Made by a program: the position numbers and the translations under genes. Positions 1 through 7,340 of a DNA stretch of 7,359 nucleotides are shown piece by piece. The notes beneath the pieces are model-generated. The model was not told where the DNA came from, searched no databases, and saw nothing but the letters and a program-made list of their open reading frames with translations. Origin of the DNA: Planctomycetes bacterium SM23_32 (GTDB lineage Bacteria; Planctomycetota; Brocadiia; SM23-32); contig LJUE01000214.1 of the NCBI GenBank assembly GCA_001303885.1, positions 1 through 7,359 on the forward strand, given 5' to 3'. The first letter of the stretch is position 1. The number at the start of each line of letters is the position of its first letter.

Positions 1-3000
1 CTCCCTCACGCCGTCCGCGTCCTCCAGCAGATGGCCCGTCCGCTCGGCCAGGCCTTCCTGCCGGTCGGCCGCATGCTGGGGGCTCCGGCCCCCCGCGAAC
101 ATGCGCATCTGGTCGGCCAGGCGCTCCTGCCTGCCGGCCAGGCGGGAGGCATCCTCGCCCGCCGACGGCGGCGCGGCGGCCTCAGCTCTGAGGCGCTCCG
201 TCAGCGCCGACAGGGCCGCGGCCGCCTGCCCGGCGTGCTGCGTCGCTGCGGGCAGTTCGGCGGCGTGCAGCCTGCGTGCCGCCCGCGCCCCCTCGCGGGC
301 CGCTTCCATGGCCGGCTCCTCCGTCCCGGGCGCAAGGTCATCGGCGCGCAGGGCGAGGTCCGCCGCGTCGCTTGCCAGGTCGTCCTGTTGCCGGCGGAGG
401 TCGGCGAACTGCGCTTCCTGCAAGTCGGCAGCGGCCCTGCGGCGCTGCTCGGCGGCTTGGCGGGTGCGCCTCTCCAGGTCGCGCTGGCGCTCCGTCAGGC
501 TGGCCAGGCGCTCCGTCCGCTGCTGTTTGCTCTCGACCGGCCTGTAGCCGTCAACGGCCTGGCGCAGTTCCTGAGCCAGCGCGTCGGCGAGTTCCGTCGC
601 CTCCTTAACGGCTTCGACGGCCGTGCCCTTGGACTCGTCCCCCGGGTTGCTGCGTGCTTCCTTGGCGGCGTCCGCCGCGTGGTTCATCCTGTCGGTGGGG
701 TCGCGCCTGTCGAACGCGTTGTTGGTCTGCCATCCGGCCTGTCGGGCCTCTTGCCTCAGTGCGGCGGAGTCCCTGGCGAGCATCCGCTGCTTCTGCGATA
801 GGTCGTGGAGCTGCGGCGCGGCGGGGTCCTGCCGGGCGGCCTCGGCCTGGCGCAGCACGGCCTGCTGCTCCCTGCCCAGGCTTCCGCCCGCCTCCCGCTG
901 CTTGAGGACGGCCTGGTCGAGGTCCTGGCGGCGGATGTCGTCGGCGGCGTCCCGCATCTGGTCGGCCTGATGGGAACTCAGGTCGTCTTCGGCGGCTTCC
1001 CGGGCGAGGCGCTCCTGCTGCGCGGCGAGGTCCAGCAGCTCCTCGTCCAGGGCCTGGACTTTCTGCACCAGTGCCGTGTCCGCGGTCAGCGCGTCCTGTT
1101 GCTCCTTCAGTTCGCGGGCCTCGCCGGCCAGGTCGCGGGCGTTCAACTGGGACAGCGGCCACAGGAGTGCCTCGTCCAGCGCAGCGCGCACGTCCCGGGC
1201 CAGCTCGCGTTGCACCTCCGCCCACCGTTCAGGCGTCAGGTCCAGCTCTTCCCACAGGAGGTCCTGGGGTGCCTGTTCCATTGCCGCCCGCGCGGCGGCC
1301 AGTTCGGCTTCGGCCCGCGCCAGCTCGGCAAGCTCCTGGCGGCGCCGCGCCGCCCGCTCCATCGCCCCGAACTCGTCGAGCATCTGCGAGACGGCCGCCT
1401 CGGCCATCTGCACCTGGAAGTCGGCCTCGTCCGCCAGTTCCGTGCGCTGCTCGGGCCGTTCGGTGAAGCCGACCTGGCCGGCCAGGTTCGCAGCGGGGGC
1501 GATGCGCTCGTCGGCCACCTCCTCCAGGCGCGGGCCCAGCGGCCCGAAGACGCTCCAGGCCAGTTGCTGCGACAGCTCCCGCGCCGTGCCCTCGGCCGTG
1601 TCCAGATGCTCCAGCATGCCGGCCAGCGCCTCGCGCGCACCGGGCGGAATGTCGTCCGAGCGTCCCAGGCCGGGAGCGGCGCGGGCGGAGTCCTTGCGCG
1701 CGGCCGACAGCTCCGCCAGCAGGCCTTCCAGGCTGGCCCTGATCTGCTCTCCCCACGCCAGCAGCGCCTGGTCCACGAAGGACAGGGCAGCCCTGTCCAG
1801 CTCGATCGTGCGGGCCTCGGACAGGCCCTCTTGCGGTCCCTTGAGCGACGGCGGCAGGCTGTCCGTCGCGCGCAGCCGCAGGGTCAGCCGCCGGGCGCCC
1901 CGCAGGCCCACCGCACCCAGGTCCAGCACCGTCGTGCCGGTCGTGACGGCCCCGGGCGGCCCATCGGCGCCGGGCAGGGCGACGGGGACGGGGGCCGGCT
2001 TCCCGACGTCGGTGTCCAGCACCAGCTCCGCGCCGGTGATGCCGAAGTCGTCCCCGATGGCAAAGGCGAGCGGCAGCTCGTCGTCCGGCCGCAGGCGCAG
2101 CCGCTTCTCCTGGGGCTCCAGTATGCGGACCGTCGGCGGCAGGTCGGGCAGGGCCTCGATGGCGTGCTCCTCCGGCCTGTTGCGGAAGCCGTAGACGTCC
2201 GTGAACGCGGCCCGCCATCGCCCCGCCAGGCCGGGCTCCAGCTCCAGGCCGAGCTCGAACGCCGTCGTGCCGTACTCGGCGGGCTCCAGCCGGCTCGTCG
2301 CGTCCGGGCGCGGAACGCCGTTCACGATCAGGTCGGCGCTTTCGACGCGGGTATTGGTCGTTGCGCGAACCGTGACCCTCGTGCCCGCGATGGCGGAGAT
2401 GTCGCCGTCGGTGGGGCGCTCGACGCGCGGCGCGAGTCCCGTGTAGTCCGGGTAGTCGTAACGCAGCGCCAGGTCTGTCAGGGCGGGAAAGGGGACCACC
2501 TGCACGGTGTAGTAGCGGCTCAGCGCATCGCCGGCGTGCACGCGATAGCGGAAGCCCTGCTGATTGGGGCCGACGGTGAGGGCGAAGCGCCGGCTCGGGC
2601 TGTCCGGGTCGAAGAGGCGGGCCATCGGCTCGACGGCCTCCGTGCCGTCACCGCGGGGCATTCGCAGCTCGGCGCCCCTGACCGCCTGGCTTGCCACGTC
2701 CACCTCTATGCGGACGCTGCGGCCCTCGGTGATGAGGAGGTCGCCCGGCGTGACGCTCAGGTCGTCGCCGGAGAGGTTGGCGAGGTTCAGGTGGGGGCCG
2801 ACCGCCCGCATCAGCAGGCGCCACGTCCTGGCAGGCCATGCGAGCAGCAGCAGGCTGAGCACCGCCGCCAGGCCGAACGCCGTCAGCAGGGCAGGACGCG
2901 CACGCCGGAACGTTATCTCGCGACGCGGCCTGAGCAGGCGCACGTCCTGGCTGGCTTTCGCGACCAGGGCGGCGATTAGCGCCTCCGATCCGCGCGACTC

Positions 3001-3378
3001 GGGCGCGTCGCTGCTGCTGAGCAGTTCGACGGCCGAACTGATGCGCTCCTGGAGTTCGGGGTGCTGGGATTCGATGGCCCTTGCCACGCCGTCCAGGGTG
3101 AGGCTGCGGGCGAGCGGGCGTGCCAGCAGCCACCCGGCCCCGACCGCCGTCACGGCCAGCCCCGACAGGCTCAGGGCGTACCGCACGCGCAAGGAGAAGA
3201 TGACCAGGCCGGCGTCAATGGCCATGATGGCCAGCAGCACGCCGAGAGCCAGAGCGCCCGCCGCCCCGATGCCGCGCACGGCGATGACGAGCCGGGCGCG
3301 CCGGATGAGCCGCCGCAGCGAGCGGACGATCACCTCGGGCAGCGCCGCCCGGTCCTCGCGTCCAGGCCTGTGTCTCAT
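1..3378 (-). CDS. DUF4175-type membrane protein with long helical tail, 3' end beyond the window
   Basis: This frame starts at ATG 3378-3376 and stays open for 1126 codons to the left edge with no stop, so the C-terminus is missing. Hydrophobic helices lie at about residues 36-61, 66-86 and 163-183, a three-helix N-terminus usual in the DUF4175/TIGR02302 group. Residues about 200-525 are beta-rich and periplasmic-like. They carry family-like motifs: RYDYPDYTGL (306-315), GDISAIAGTRV (325-335), LPDLPPTVRILEP (410-422) and IGDDFGITGAELV (441-453). From about residue 530 the protein is almost entirely Ala/Glu/Arg/Gln/Leu-rich helix with recurring Q-x-x-L units. It overlaps the upstream VWA gene by ATGA and has a good ribosome site, so it is probably co-translated and acts in the same membrane complex. 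The molecular function is unknown. Family membership is inferred from motifs and gene order, without a profile search. Confidence 0.85.
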   Translation of the reverse strand, partial: MRHRPGREDRAALPEVIVRSLRRLIRRARLVIAVRGIGAAGALALGVLLAIMAIDAGLVIFSLRVRYALSLSGLAVTAVGAGWLLARPLARSLTLDGVARAIESQHPELQERISSAVELLSSSDAPESRGSEALIAALVAKASQDVRLLRPRREITFRRARPALLTAFGLAAVLSLLLLAWPARTWRLLMRAVGPHLNLANLSGDDLSVTPGDLLITEGRSVRIEVDVASQAVRGAELRMPRGDGTEAVEPMARLFDPDSPSRRFALTVGPNQQGFRYRVHAGDALSRYYTVQVVPFPALTDLALRYDYPDYTGLAPRVERPTDGDISAIAGTRVTVRATTNTRVESADLIVNGVPRPDATSRLEPAEYGTTAFELGLELEPGLAGRWRAAFTDVYGFRNRPEEHAIEALPDLPPTVRILEPQEKRLRLRPDDELPLAFAIGDDFGITGAELVLDTDVGKPAPVPVALPGADGPPGAVTTGTTVLDLGAVGLRGARRLTLRLRATDSLPPSLKGPQEGLSEARTIELDRAALSFVDQALLAWGEQIRASLEGLLAELSAARKDSARAAPGLGRSDDIPPGAREALAGMLEHLDTAEGTARELSQQLAWSVFGPLGPRLEEVADERIAPAANLAGQVGFTERPEQRTELADEADFQVQMAEAAVSQMLDEFGAMERAARRRQELAELARAEAELAAARAAMEQAPQDLLWEELDLTPERWAEVQRELARDVRAALDEALLWPLSQLNARDLAGEARELKEQQDALTADTALVQKVQALDEELLDLAAQQERLAREAAEDDLSSHQADQMRDAADDIRRQDLDQAVLKQREAGGSLGREQQAVLRQAEAARQDPAAPQLHDLSQKQRMLARDSAALRQEARQAGWQTNNAFDRRDPTDRMNHAADAAKEARSNPGDESKGTAVEAVKEATELADALAQELRQAVDGYRPVESKQQRTERLASLTERQRDLERRTRQAAEQRRRAAADLQEAQFADLRRQQDDLASDAADLALRADDLAPGTEEPAMEAAREGARAARRLHAAELPAATQHAGQAAAALSALTERLRAEAAAPPSAGEDASRLAGRQERLADQMRMFAGGRSPQHAADRQEGLAERTGHLLEDADGVRE
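19..1116 (-). repeat. Coding repeat region: recurrent Q-x-x-L helical units in the DUF4175 protein
   Basis: Residues about 755-1120 of the large protein repeat a degenerate helical unit of the form L-x-x-x-Q-x-x-L-x-x. Examples are LKEQQDALTADTALV (757-771), AAQQERLAREAA (785-796), LSQKQRMLARDSAAL (860-874), LTERQRDLERRTRQA (961-975), LRRQQDDLASDAADL (994-1008), LAGRQERLADQMRMF (1080-1094) and RQEGLAERTGHLL (1106-1118). Spacing between units is irregular. At DNA level the 11-mer GGCGCTCCGTC (plus strand) occurs at 192-202, 486-496 and 507-517, encoding TER each time. Such repeats suggest a coiled-coil or helical-bundle arm. They are typical of this family's low-complexity tail. Confidence 0.55.
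3375..3378 (-). promoter_or_regulatory. ATGA stop/start overlap between the VWA gene and the DUF4175 gene
   Basis: Plus-strand TCAT reads ATGA on the minus strand. TGA (3377-3375) ends the VWA/amidotransferase frame and ATG (3378-3376) opens the DUF4175 frame. This arrangement normally means translational coupling by terminating ribosomes that re-initiate. Confidence 0.85.
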
Positions 3379-5378
3379 GGCAGTCCCACCTTCCTGCGCA
3401 GCACCCACTCGGCGGTCGCCAGGCCCAGCATCAGCGCCAGCAGGGGCCACGAGTCCCAGAGCGCATACTCGCTGCTCTCCTGGAGGGAGAGCACGCTCGC
3501 ACCCAGGGCCTCCAGCACGCGCATCGCCTCGGCCGGGCCGACGGCGACCCCGCCGGTCTCCCCGGCCAGCAGCCCCGGCAGTTCCCAGTCGGCGCCCAGC
3601 TCGATCAGCTCGCTGCTCGCCGCCGGGTCCACGGAGAACTCCGCGACCACGCGCTCCACGCCCTCTTCCGCCAGCGCAGCCCTGACCTCGGGTCCCTCCA
3701 GCTCGACGCGGTATGCGCCGCTGGGCAGCTCGCCCAGGTCGGCGACGTAGGTGCCCGGCTGGTCGCCAATGTACGCCAACCTCCGGCGCAGCACAAGGCC
3801 GTCATCCCGGTAGACGGCGACGGCGGCCTCGTCGCTCACCAGCGGCGCCAGATCGGGCCCCAGCATCCTCGCCCGCACGTGCACGCGGCAGTGGAGCGGA
3901 TAGCGCGCCCTGTCCGTGCCCAGCTTGACCAGGGCGGTGCCGGCCGGCAGCTTGCCGGCGGTCGCCCACCGCAGCACCTGGCCCCAGAACCTGTGGTGGT
4001 AGGTGTCGCCCTCGCGATACCGCAGCCGCCAGGTGCGGTCGAAGGCCAGGAACACGGCCTGCCCCAGCCCGGCGTTCTGGACCACCACCAGGGCGTTCTG
4101 CTCCCGATACTGCCGGTCGTACTGCTCCGGGTCGGCGACGTCAGGGGGCACCGCATAGGCGAGCACGGCGGCAGCGGGCTTGGGGACGGACGCGGCGTGG
4201 CGCCAGTGGATCGTCGGCCGCGAGAGCCACAACGCGGCGTTCTCCTCGGCATCGGGCTTAAGGCGCATCAGGACGCTGTCCGCCCCCTCGGGCGTCAGGG
4301 CGATCCGGCGGGCCTCCGTCGAGGCGGTCGCGCTCCGACGCTCGGCCGGCAGCGTGGTGACGGGAAGCACCTCGGAGAGGGGCGTCCCGGCGAAGGCGTG
4401 CGGCATGAAACGCGGCCCGGCCACGGCCACCAGCGTGCCCCCGCGGTCCACAACGAAGCGGCGGACGGCCTCCTGTGCGGGCGCCGGCAGATCCGCCGGC
4501 GAGACGTCGCCCAGGATAATCACGTCGAACCGAAGCCACTCGGCTTCACTCTCCGGCAGGCGCGCCGCTTCCGCCTCGCCCGCCGGCCGCGAGGCGGACG
4601 CCGCGATCCGGAGGCGTTCCTCGCGCCCCGCCACGCGCTCCGGCTGGAACAGCACGTGCTGGAGCCTCACCGTCTTGTCCCGCCCCGAGAACAGGTTCTT
4701 CAGGTAGCGATACTCCCAGCGCGGCAGGCCCTCCACAAGGAGGAGGTGGACCTGGTCGTCGGTAACACTCACCGTGAGAGGGTACTCGTTGTTGTCGGCG
4801 AACGCCTCGCCCTCGACCGCTTCCACGCGCACCCGGTAGGAGAGCAGGCCCGTCTCAGGCGGCGTGTCGGACAGCTCGACGCGCGTGCGGTAGGCGGATG
4901 CCGGCACCGGGACAGCCTGCGAGTGCACCACGGTATCCTCGCGCAACAGCAGCACGTTGGCCGTGCTGCCGGCCATGCCGTCCAGCTTCAGGTCCGCCGC
5001 CACGTGGATGCTGTCCCCCGCGTAGACGACGTCGGGGGCTTCAATGCCGGCCACGGCCGCGTCCCGGGGCGGCCGCTCACTGCCCAGGACGACCGTGCAG
5101 ACGGGCACCTGCTCCCTGGCCAGCCGGCGCGCCAGCGGGGCCACCTGCTCCGGCGCGTTGTGCCGGCCGTCGCTCACCACGATGACGCCGGCCAGTTGCC
5201 CGGAGGGAACGTCGGACAGGGCGCGCCGCAGGGCGCCGGCCAGGTCGGTCCGCAGGGCCGAGCCGGCGGAGCCGTCGGCCCCCCCGTCGAGGGGCGCCTC
5301 GGCGGCCTCAGCGCGAGAGCAGCCCGCCGAAGGACGGCCCGCCCTGCGCCTCGCCGGCGTCGGCGCCCCTGAGCACAT
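3375..5378 (-). CDS. VWA/amidotransferase-like membrane protein, C-terminal part of a frame-broken gene
   Basis: This fragment carries the second half of a VWA domain. MIDAS threonine and neighbour TD are at residues 44-45, followed by LAGVIVVSDGRHN (62-74), whose Asp-Gly is the last metal-site motif. Residues about 110-205 look like an Ig-like beta domain. Residues 205-330 resemble a class I glutamine-amidotransferase fold (VHLLLVEGLPRWEYRYLKNL at 210-229, FDVIILGD at 284-291, GGTLVAVAGP at 313-322), with no nucleophile cysteine at the expected elbow. FLAFDRTWRLRYREG (443-457) with HHRFWGQVLRWA (461-472) is typical of these planctomycete proteins. A single membrane helix (about 642-660) ends the protein. 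The 667-residue frame begins at ATG 5378, but its first 20 or so residues are Arg/Pro/Ala-rich and look like a shadow frame. Real coding in this frame probably begins near 5310, continuing the upstream fragment. Confidence 0.85.
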   Translation of the reverse strand: MCSGAPTPARRRAGRPSAGCSRAEAAEAPLDGGADGSAGSALRTDLAGALRRALSDVPSGQLAGVIVVSDGRHNAPEQVAPLARRLAREQVPVCTVVLGSERPPRDAAVAGIEAPDVVYAGDSIHVAADLKLDGMAGSTANVLLLREDTVVHSQAVPVPASAYRTRVELSDTPPETGLLSYRVRVEAVEGEAFADNNEYPLTVSVTDDQVHLLLVEGLPRWEYRYLKNLFSGRDKTVRLQHVLFQPERVAGREERLRIAASASRPAGEAEAARLPESEAEWLRFDVIILGDVSPADLPAPAQEAVRRFVVDRGGTLVAVAGPRFMPHAFAGTPLSEVLPVTTLPAERRSATASTEARRIALTPEGADSVLMRLKPDAEENAALWLSRPTIHWRHAASVPKPAAAVLAYAVPPDVADPEQYDRQYREQNALVVVQNAGLGQAVFLAFDRTWRLRYREGDTYHHRFWGQVLRWATAGKLPAGTALVKLGTDRARYPLHCRVHVRARMLGPDLAPLVSDEAAVAVYRDDGLVLRRRLAYIGDQPGTYVADLGELPSGAYRVELEGPEVRAALAEEGVERVVAEFSVDPAASSELIELGADWELPGLLAGETGGVAVGPAEAMRVLEALGASVLSLQESSEYALWDSWPLLALMLGLATAEWVLRRKVGLP
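3386..3392 (-). promoter_or_regulatory. Ribosome binding site for the DUF4175 gene
   Basis: The minus strand reads AAGGTGG, one mismatch from AAGGAGG, seven bases before ATG 3378. It lies inside the last codons of the upstream gene. It supports the chosen start together with the ATGA overlap. Confidence 0.6.
5308..5378 (-). other. Frame-break junction inside the VWA gene
   Basis: Two minus-strand frames overlap over 71 bases. In the upstream frame the residues (HVLRGADAGEAQGGPSFGGL) look like protein up to the TGA. In the downstream frame the same bases give an Arg/Pro-rich stretch, then from just after the TGA an acidic, family-like sequence (EAAEAPLDGGADG). The downstream frame is one base later. 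That fits a one-base insertion or a loss of 3n+2 bases near 5310-5320. Confidence 0.7.
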
Positions 5379-6420
5379 GGTCGGCGAGCTCCCGCCGCGT
5401 CCACTCGCCTACGGCGTCCACCGCCGCGCGCTGCTCTTCAGACAGCACGTCGTAGTACGCCTCGTCGAGCCGGACACCGAGGTCATGGAGCCGGGGCGTC
5501 GAAGCGTCGAGGCCCGGCAGGGCCCCCTTCAGCCCCTCGACCAGCGGGGCGGCCGGGGTCTCGTGGGCCGGCCCCTCACCGGTCAGCAGGCCGGCGACGT
5601 CGCGCAGTCGGTCGCCGGCCGTCGTCAGGGCTTCGATCAGCTCCCCGGTCAGCTCGGCATCGTCCCCTGCCAGTTCGCCCAGCGCCTGGGTCCGGCGTTC
5701 CACCGCGCGTCCGGCCTCCTCCAGGGCAGCCCGGAGCCGGTCCGACCGGGAGCGCAGGTGGCGCTGCTGCGCCTCGGCGTCGAGTTCGTCCAGCATTGAG
5801 AGCCACTCGGCCTGCTCGGCCAGCTCGCGCCTGACTGACTCGAGTTCGCGGGCCGCCGTTTCAAGGCGGTGCGGGCGCGAGAGCAGGCCCGGCCGCAGCA
5901 GCTCGGCGATGCGCATCCTCTCCGACACGCCGAGTTGTCCATCAGCCACCTGCATGGAAGCCGACCGGTCGGCCAGCACGGCGACGCAGCGCCGCACGTG
6001 ACGCACGTGCTCGGCGCGGAAGACCGGCTGGGCCAGCATGGCGACCACCAGCAGCGCCAGGCCGACGCGCATCGCCGGCAGCGCCGCCCCCGCGCGGCTC
6101 GGCACCGTCTGTCGCTCCAGGGAGTAGAGCGCCAGCGCGGCCTCCACGGCACACGCCCCCGCCAGGGGCGGCAGCCAGAGCGGCCAGTTGGTTGTCAGCG
6201 CGATCCAATGCCCGAGCGCCCCGGCGGTCGCAGCTAGCGCGACGGTCCCGATCCCAAGCCGCAGGGCGGCCAGGCCGGCGCGGGCGGGACGGCTGCCGGG
6301 CTTGCGGCCGACAAGATGCGAGCCGACCCACGCCGCCAGCCCGGCGGCGGCCAGCAGGCAGCTCAGGGCCGCCGGCAGGTCGCCGGGCAGGATGCTCCCC
6401 TGTGGGACAGCCGGCGTCAT
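5308..6420 (-). CDS. VWA/amidotransferase-like membrane protein, N-terminal part of a frame-broken gene
   Basis: The 370-codon frame starts at ATG 6420-6418, which overlaps the stop of the upstream BatA-like gene (ATGA). Hydrophobic segments at about residues 15-37, 46-75, 79-101 and 112-134 anchor it in the membrane. RRCVAVLADRSASM (143-156) then holds the D-x-S-x-S metal site that opens a VWA domain. Instead of a short linker, about 170 residues of charged helix follow (SRPHRLETAARELESVRREL at 181-200, onward to about 275, with more to 350). The frame ends in TGA 5310-5308, before the Thr and Asp-Gly parts of the metal site, which continue in the +1 frame downstream. This product alone would be an incomplete VWA domain. 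With the downstream fragment the gene would encode about 1014 residues. Confidence 0.85.
   Translation of the reverse strand: MTPAVPQGSILPGDLPAALSCLLAAAGLAAWVGSHLVGRKPGSRPARAGLAALRLGIGTVALAATAGALGHWIALTTNWPLWLPPLAGACAVEAALALYSLERQTVPSRAGAALPAMRVGLALLVVAMLAQPVFRAEHVRHVRRCVAVLADRSASMQVADGQLGVSERMRIAELLRPGLLSRPHRLETAARELESVRRELAEQAEWLSMLDELDAEAQQRHLRSRSDRLRAALEEAGRAVERRTQALGELAGDDAELTGELIEALTTAGDRLRDVAGLLTGEGPAHETPAAPLVEGLKGALPGLDASTPRLHDLGVRLDEAYYDVLSEEQRAAVDAVGEWTRRELADHVLRGADAGEAQGGPSFGGLLSR
6417..6420 (-). promoter_or_regulatory. ATGA stop/start overlap between the BatA-like gene and the VWA gene
   Basis: Plus-strand TCAT at this point gives TGA (6419-6417) for the BatA-like frame and ATG (6420-6418) for the VWA frame. 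Only a weak G-rich stretch lies upstream of the ATG, so initiation probably depends on coupling. Confidence 0.8.
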
Positions 6421-7340
6421 GGTTTGCCCGCCCGTTGGAATTCGGCCGCCGCGTCGGGCGCGCGCCCGGCAAGCCGGCGGCGCAGCTCATCAGGATCATT
6501 GACCTCCATGCCGAAGTGCACCTCTTCGGCGACGTGTGAGCGGCGCTGAAGTGTGATCCACCGTGCAACGGCCACCTCGGCCAGCAGCACGACCAGGGCG
6601 CAGACGGCCAGTTGCCGCCACAGCTCCCGCCCCGGGATGTCACCCCTCAGGGCGGCGACCATCTCCTGCGTGGTTGAAGCGCGGAAGACCGCGACGTGGC
6701 GGCGGACGCGTTCCAGGTCGGCGGCCGTGAGCGGGGTGAGCCGGCTCTCTTCCGGGTCGCCGAGCACGACGAACGGCACCTCCACGCGCGGTCCGGTCTG
6801 GTCCCCCTGCTCGCCGCCCAGCACGATGCGATGGAGGCCGGGCTCGCGCGTCCGGCGGAACGACGCCCTGCACACCTCACCGTCGGGAGTCACCGTGACC
6901 GGGAGCCGCTCTCCGGACGGCGTCACGACCTGCGCCTGATCAAGCGCCATGCCCCCGCTGCCCGGCAGCTCGACGGCGACCGGCATGCCGGGCCGCACGT
7001 TCAGCTCCCGCACGGTCGGTGCGGCGAGGTAGTAGGTGAGCTCGTGGACCAGGGGGACGAAGCTCTTCAGCGTCGGCAGGTTGCTGTCGCGCCGGCCCAG
7101 CGCCACCGCTGCCAGCAGCACGGAGCCCCTGCCCAGCCTGCGCTCGACCAGCAGCGGCTGGCCGCCGGCCAGCGTCGCGGCCACGCGCACGGCCGAGGGG
7201 CGGGCGGTGACCCCGGCGCAGCTGGCGGAGTACCGGCGCGTGCCTCGGGCGCCGGTCTCGCCGGCGGCCGGCTCCTTCGACCACGAGGCGCTGAAAGTCG
7301 CGGCCGAGCCGGAGCGTTCGGACCTGCGCCGGGCGGCCAT
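6417..7340 (-). CDS. BatA-like/VWA-associated membrane protein, C-terminal part with doubtful N-terminus
   Basis: From about residue 50 of this 307-codon frame the protein matches the C-terminal half of planctomycete BatA-domain/VWA proteins. It has LAGGQPLLVERRLGRGSVLL (57-76), then DSNLPTLKSFVPLVHELTYY (85-104), a beta-rich domain to about 190, and VVLGDPEESRLTPL (191-204), which resembles their 'VN-DP-ESDL' stretch. One membrane helix follows (about 242-262) with a charged cytoplasmic tail of about 45 residues. The usual N-terminal membrane pair and VWA domain are absent. An in-frame TAG (7349-7347) lies just upstream of ATG 7340. The first 56 residues contain no leucine and are rich in Ser and Arg, so they are probably not real coding. 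The gene is therefore either truncated by rearrangement or deletion, or its upstream part lies in another frame. Confidence 0.7.
   Translation of the reverse strand: MAARRRSERSGSAATFSASWSKEPAAGETGARGTRRYSASCAGVTARPSAVRVAATLAGGQPLLVERRLGRGSVLLAAVALGRRDSNLPTLKSFVPLVHELTYYLAAPTVRELNVRPGMPVAVELPGSGGMALDQAQVVTPSGERLPVTVTPDGEVCRASFRRTREPGLHRIVLGGEQGDQTGPRVEVPFVVLGDPEESRLTPLTAADLERVRRHVAVFRASTTQEMVAALRGDIPGRELWRQLAVCALVVLLAEVAVARWITLQRRSHVAEEVHFGMEVNDPDELRRRLAGRAPDAAAEFQRAGKP

Noticed and set aside
1229..2218. A minus-strand open frame of 329 codons
   Set aside because: It is in a different frame from the DUF4175 gene on the same strand, and its Gly/Arg/Ala-rich translation is a shadow. The gene frame is uninterrupted here.
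805..2979. A long plus-strand open frame of 724 codons
   Set aside because: It lies opposite the continuous DUF4175 frame, which carries recognisable motifs. The plus reading is Arg/Gln/Gly-rich without domains, as expected for an antisense frame in GC-rich DNA.
3879..5372. A plus-strand open frame of 497 codons
   Set aside because: It is antisense to the VWA/amidotransferase fragment, which has clear motifs. The His/Arg/Gly-rich translation has no recognisable domain.
5379..5400. Possible ribosome site (GGGAG) before ATG 5378, making the downstream fragment an independent gene
   Set aside because: The bases encode Arg-Glu-Leu of the upstream frame, the spacing is long, and the first residues after the ATG look non-coding. 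Independent initiation would also leave the VWA domain incomplete.
5995..6011. Direct repeat CGCACGTG with an ACGTG core
   Set aside because: It lies inside coding sequence for HVRHVRR and is explained by repeated His-Val-Arg codons. There is no reason to call an operator.
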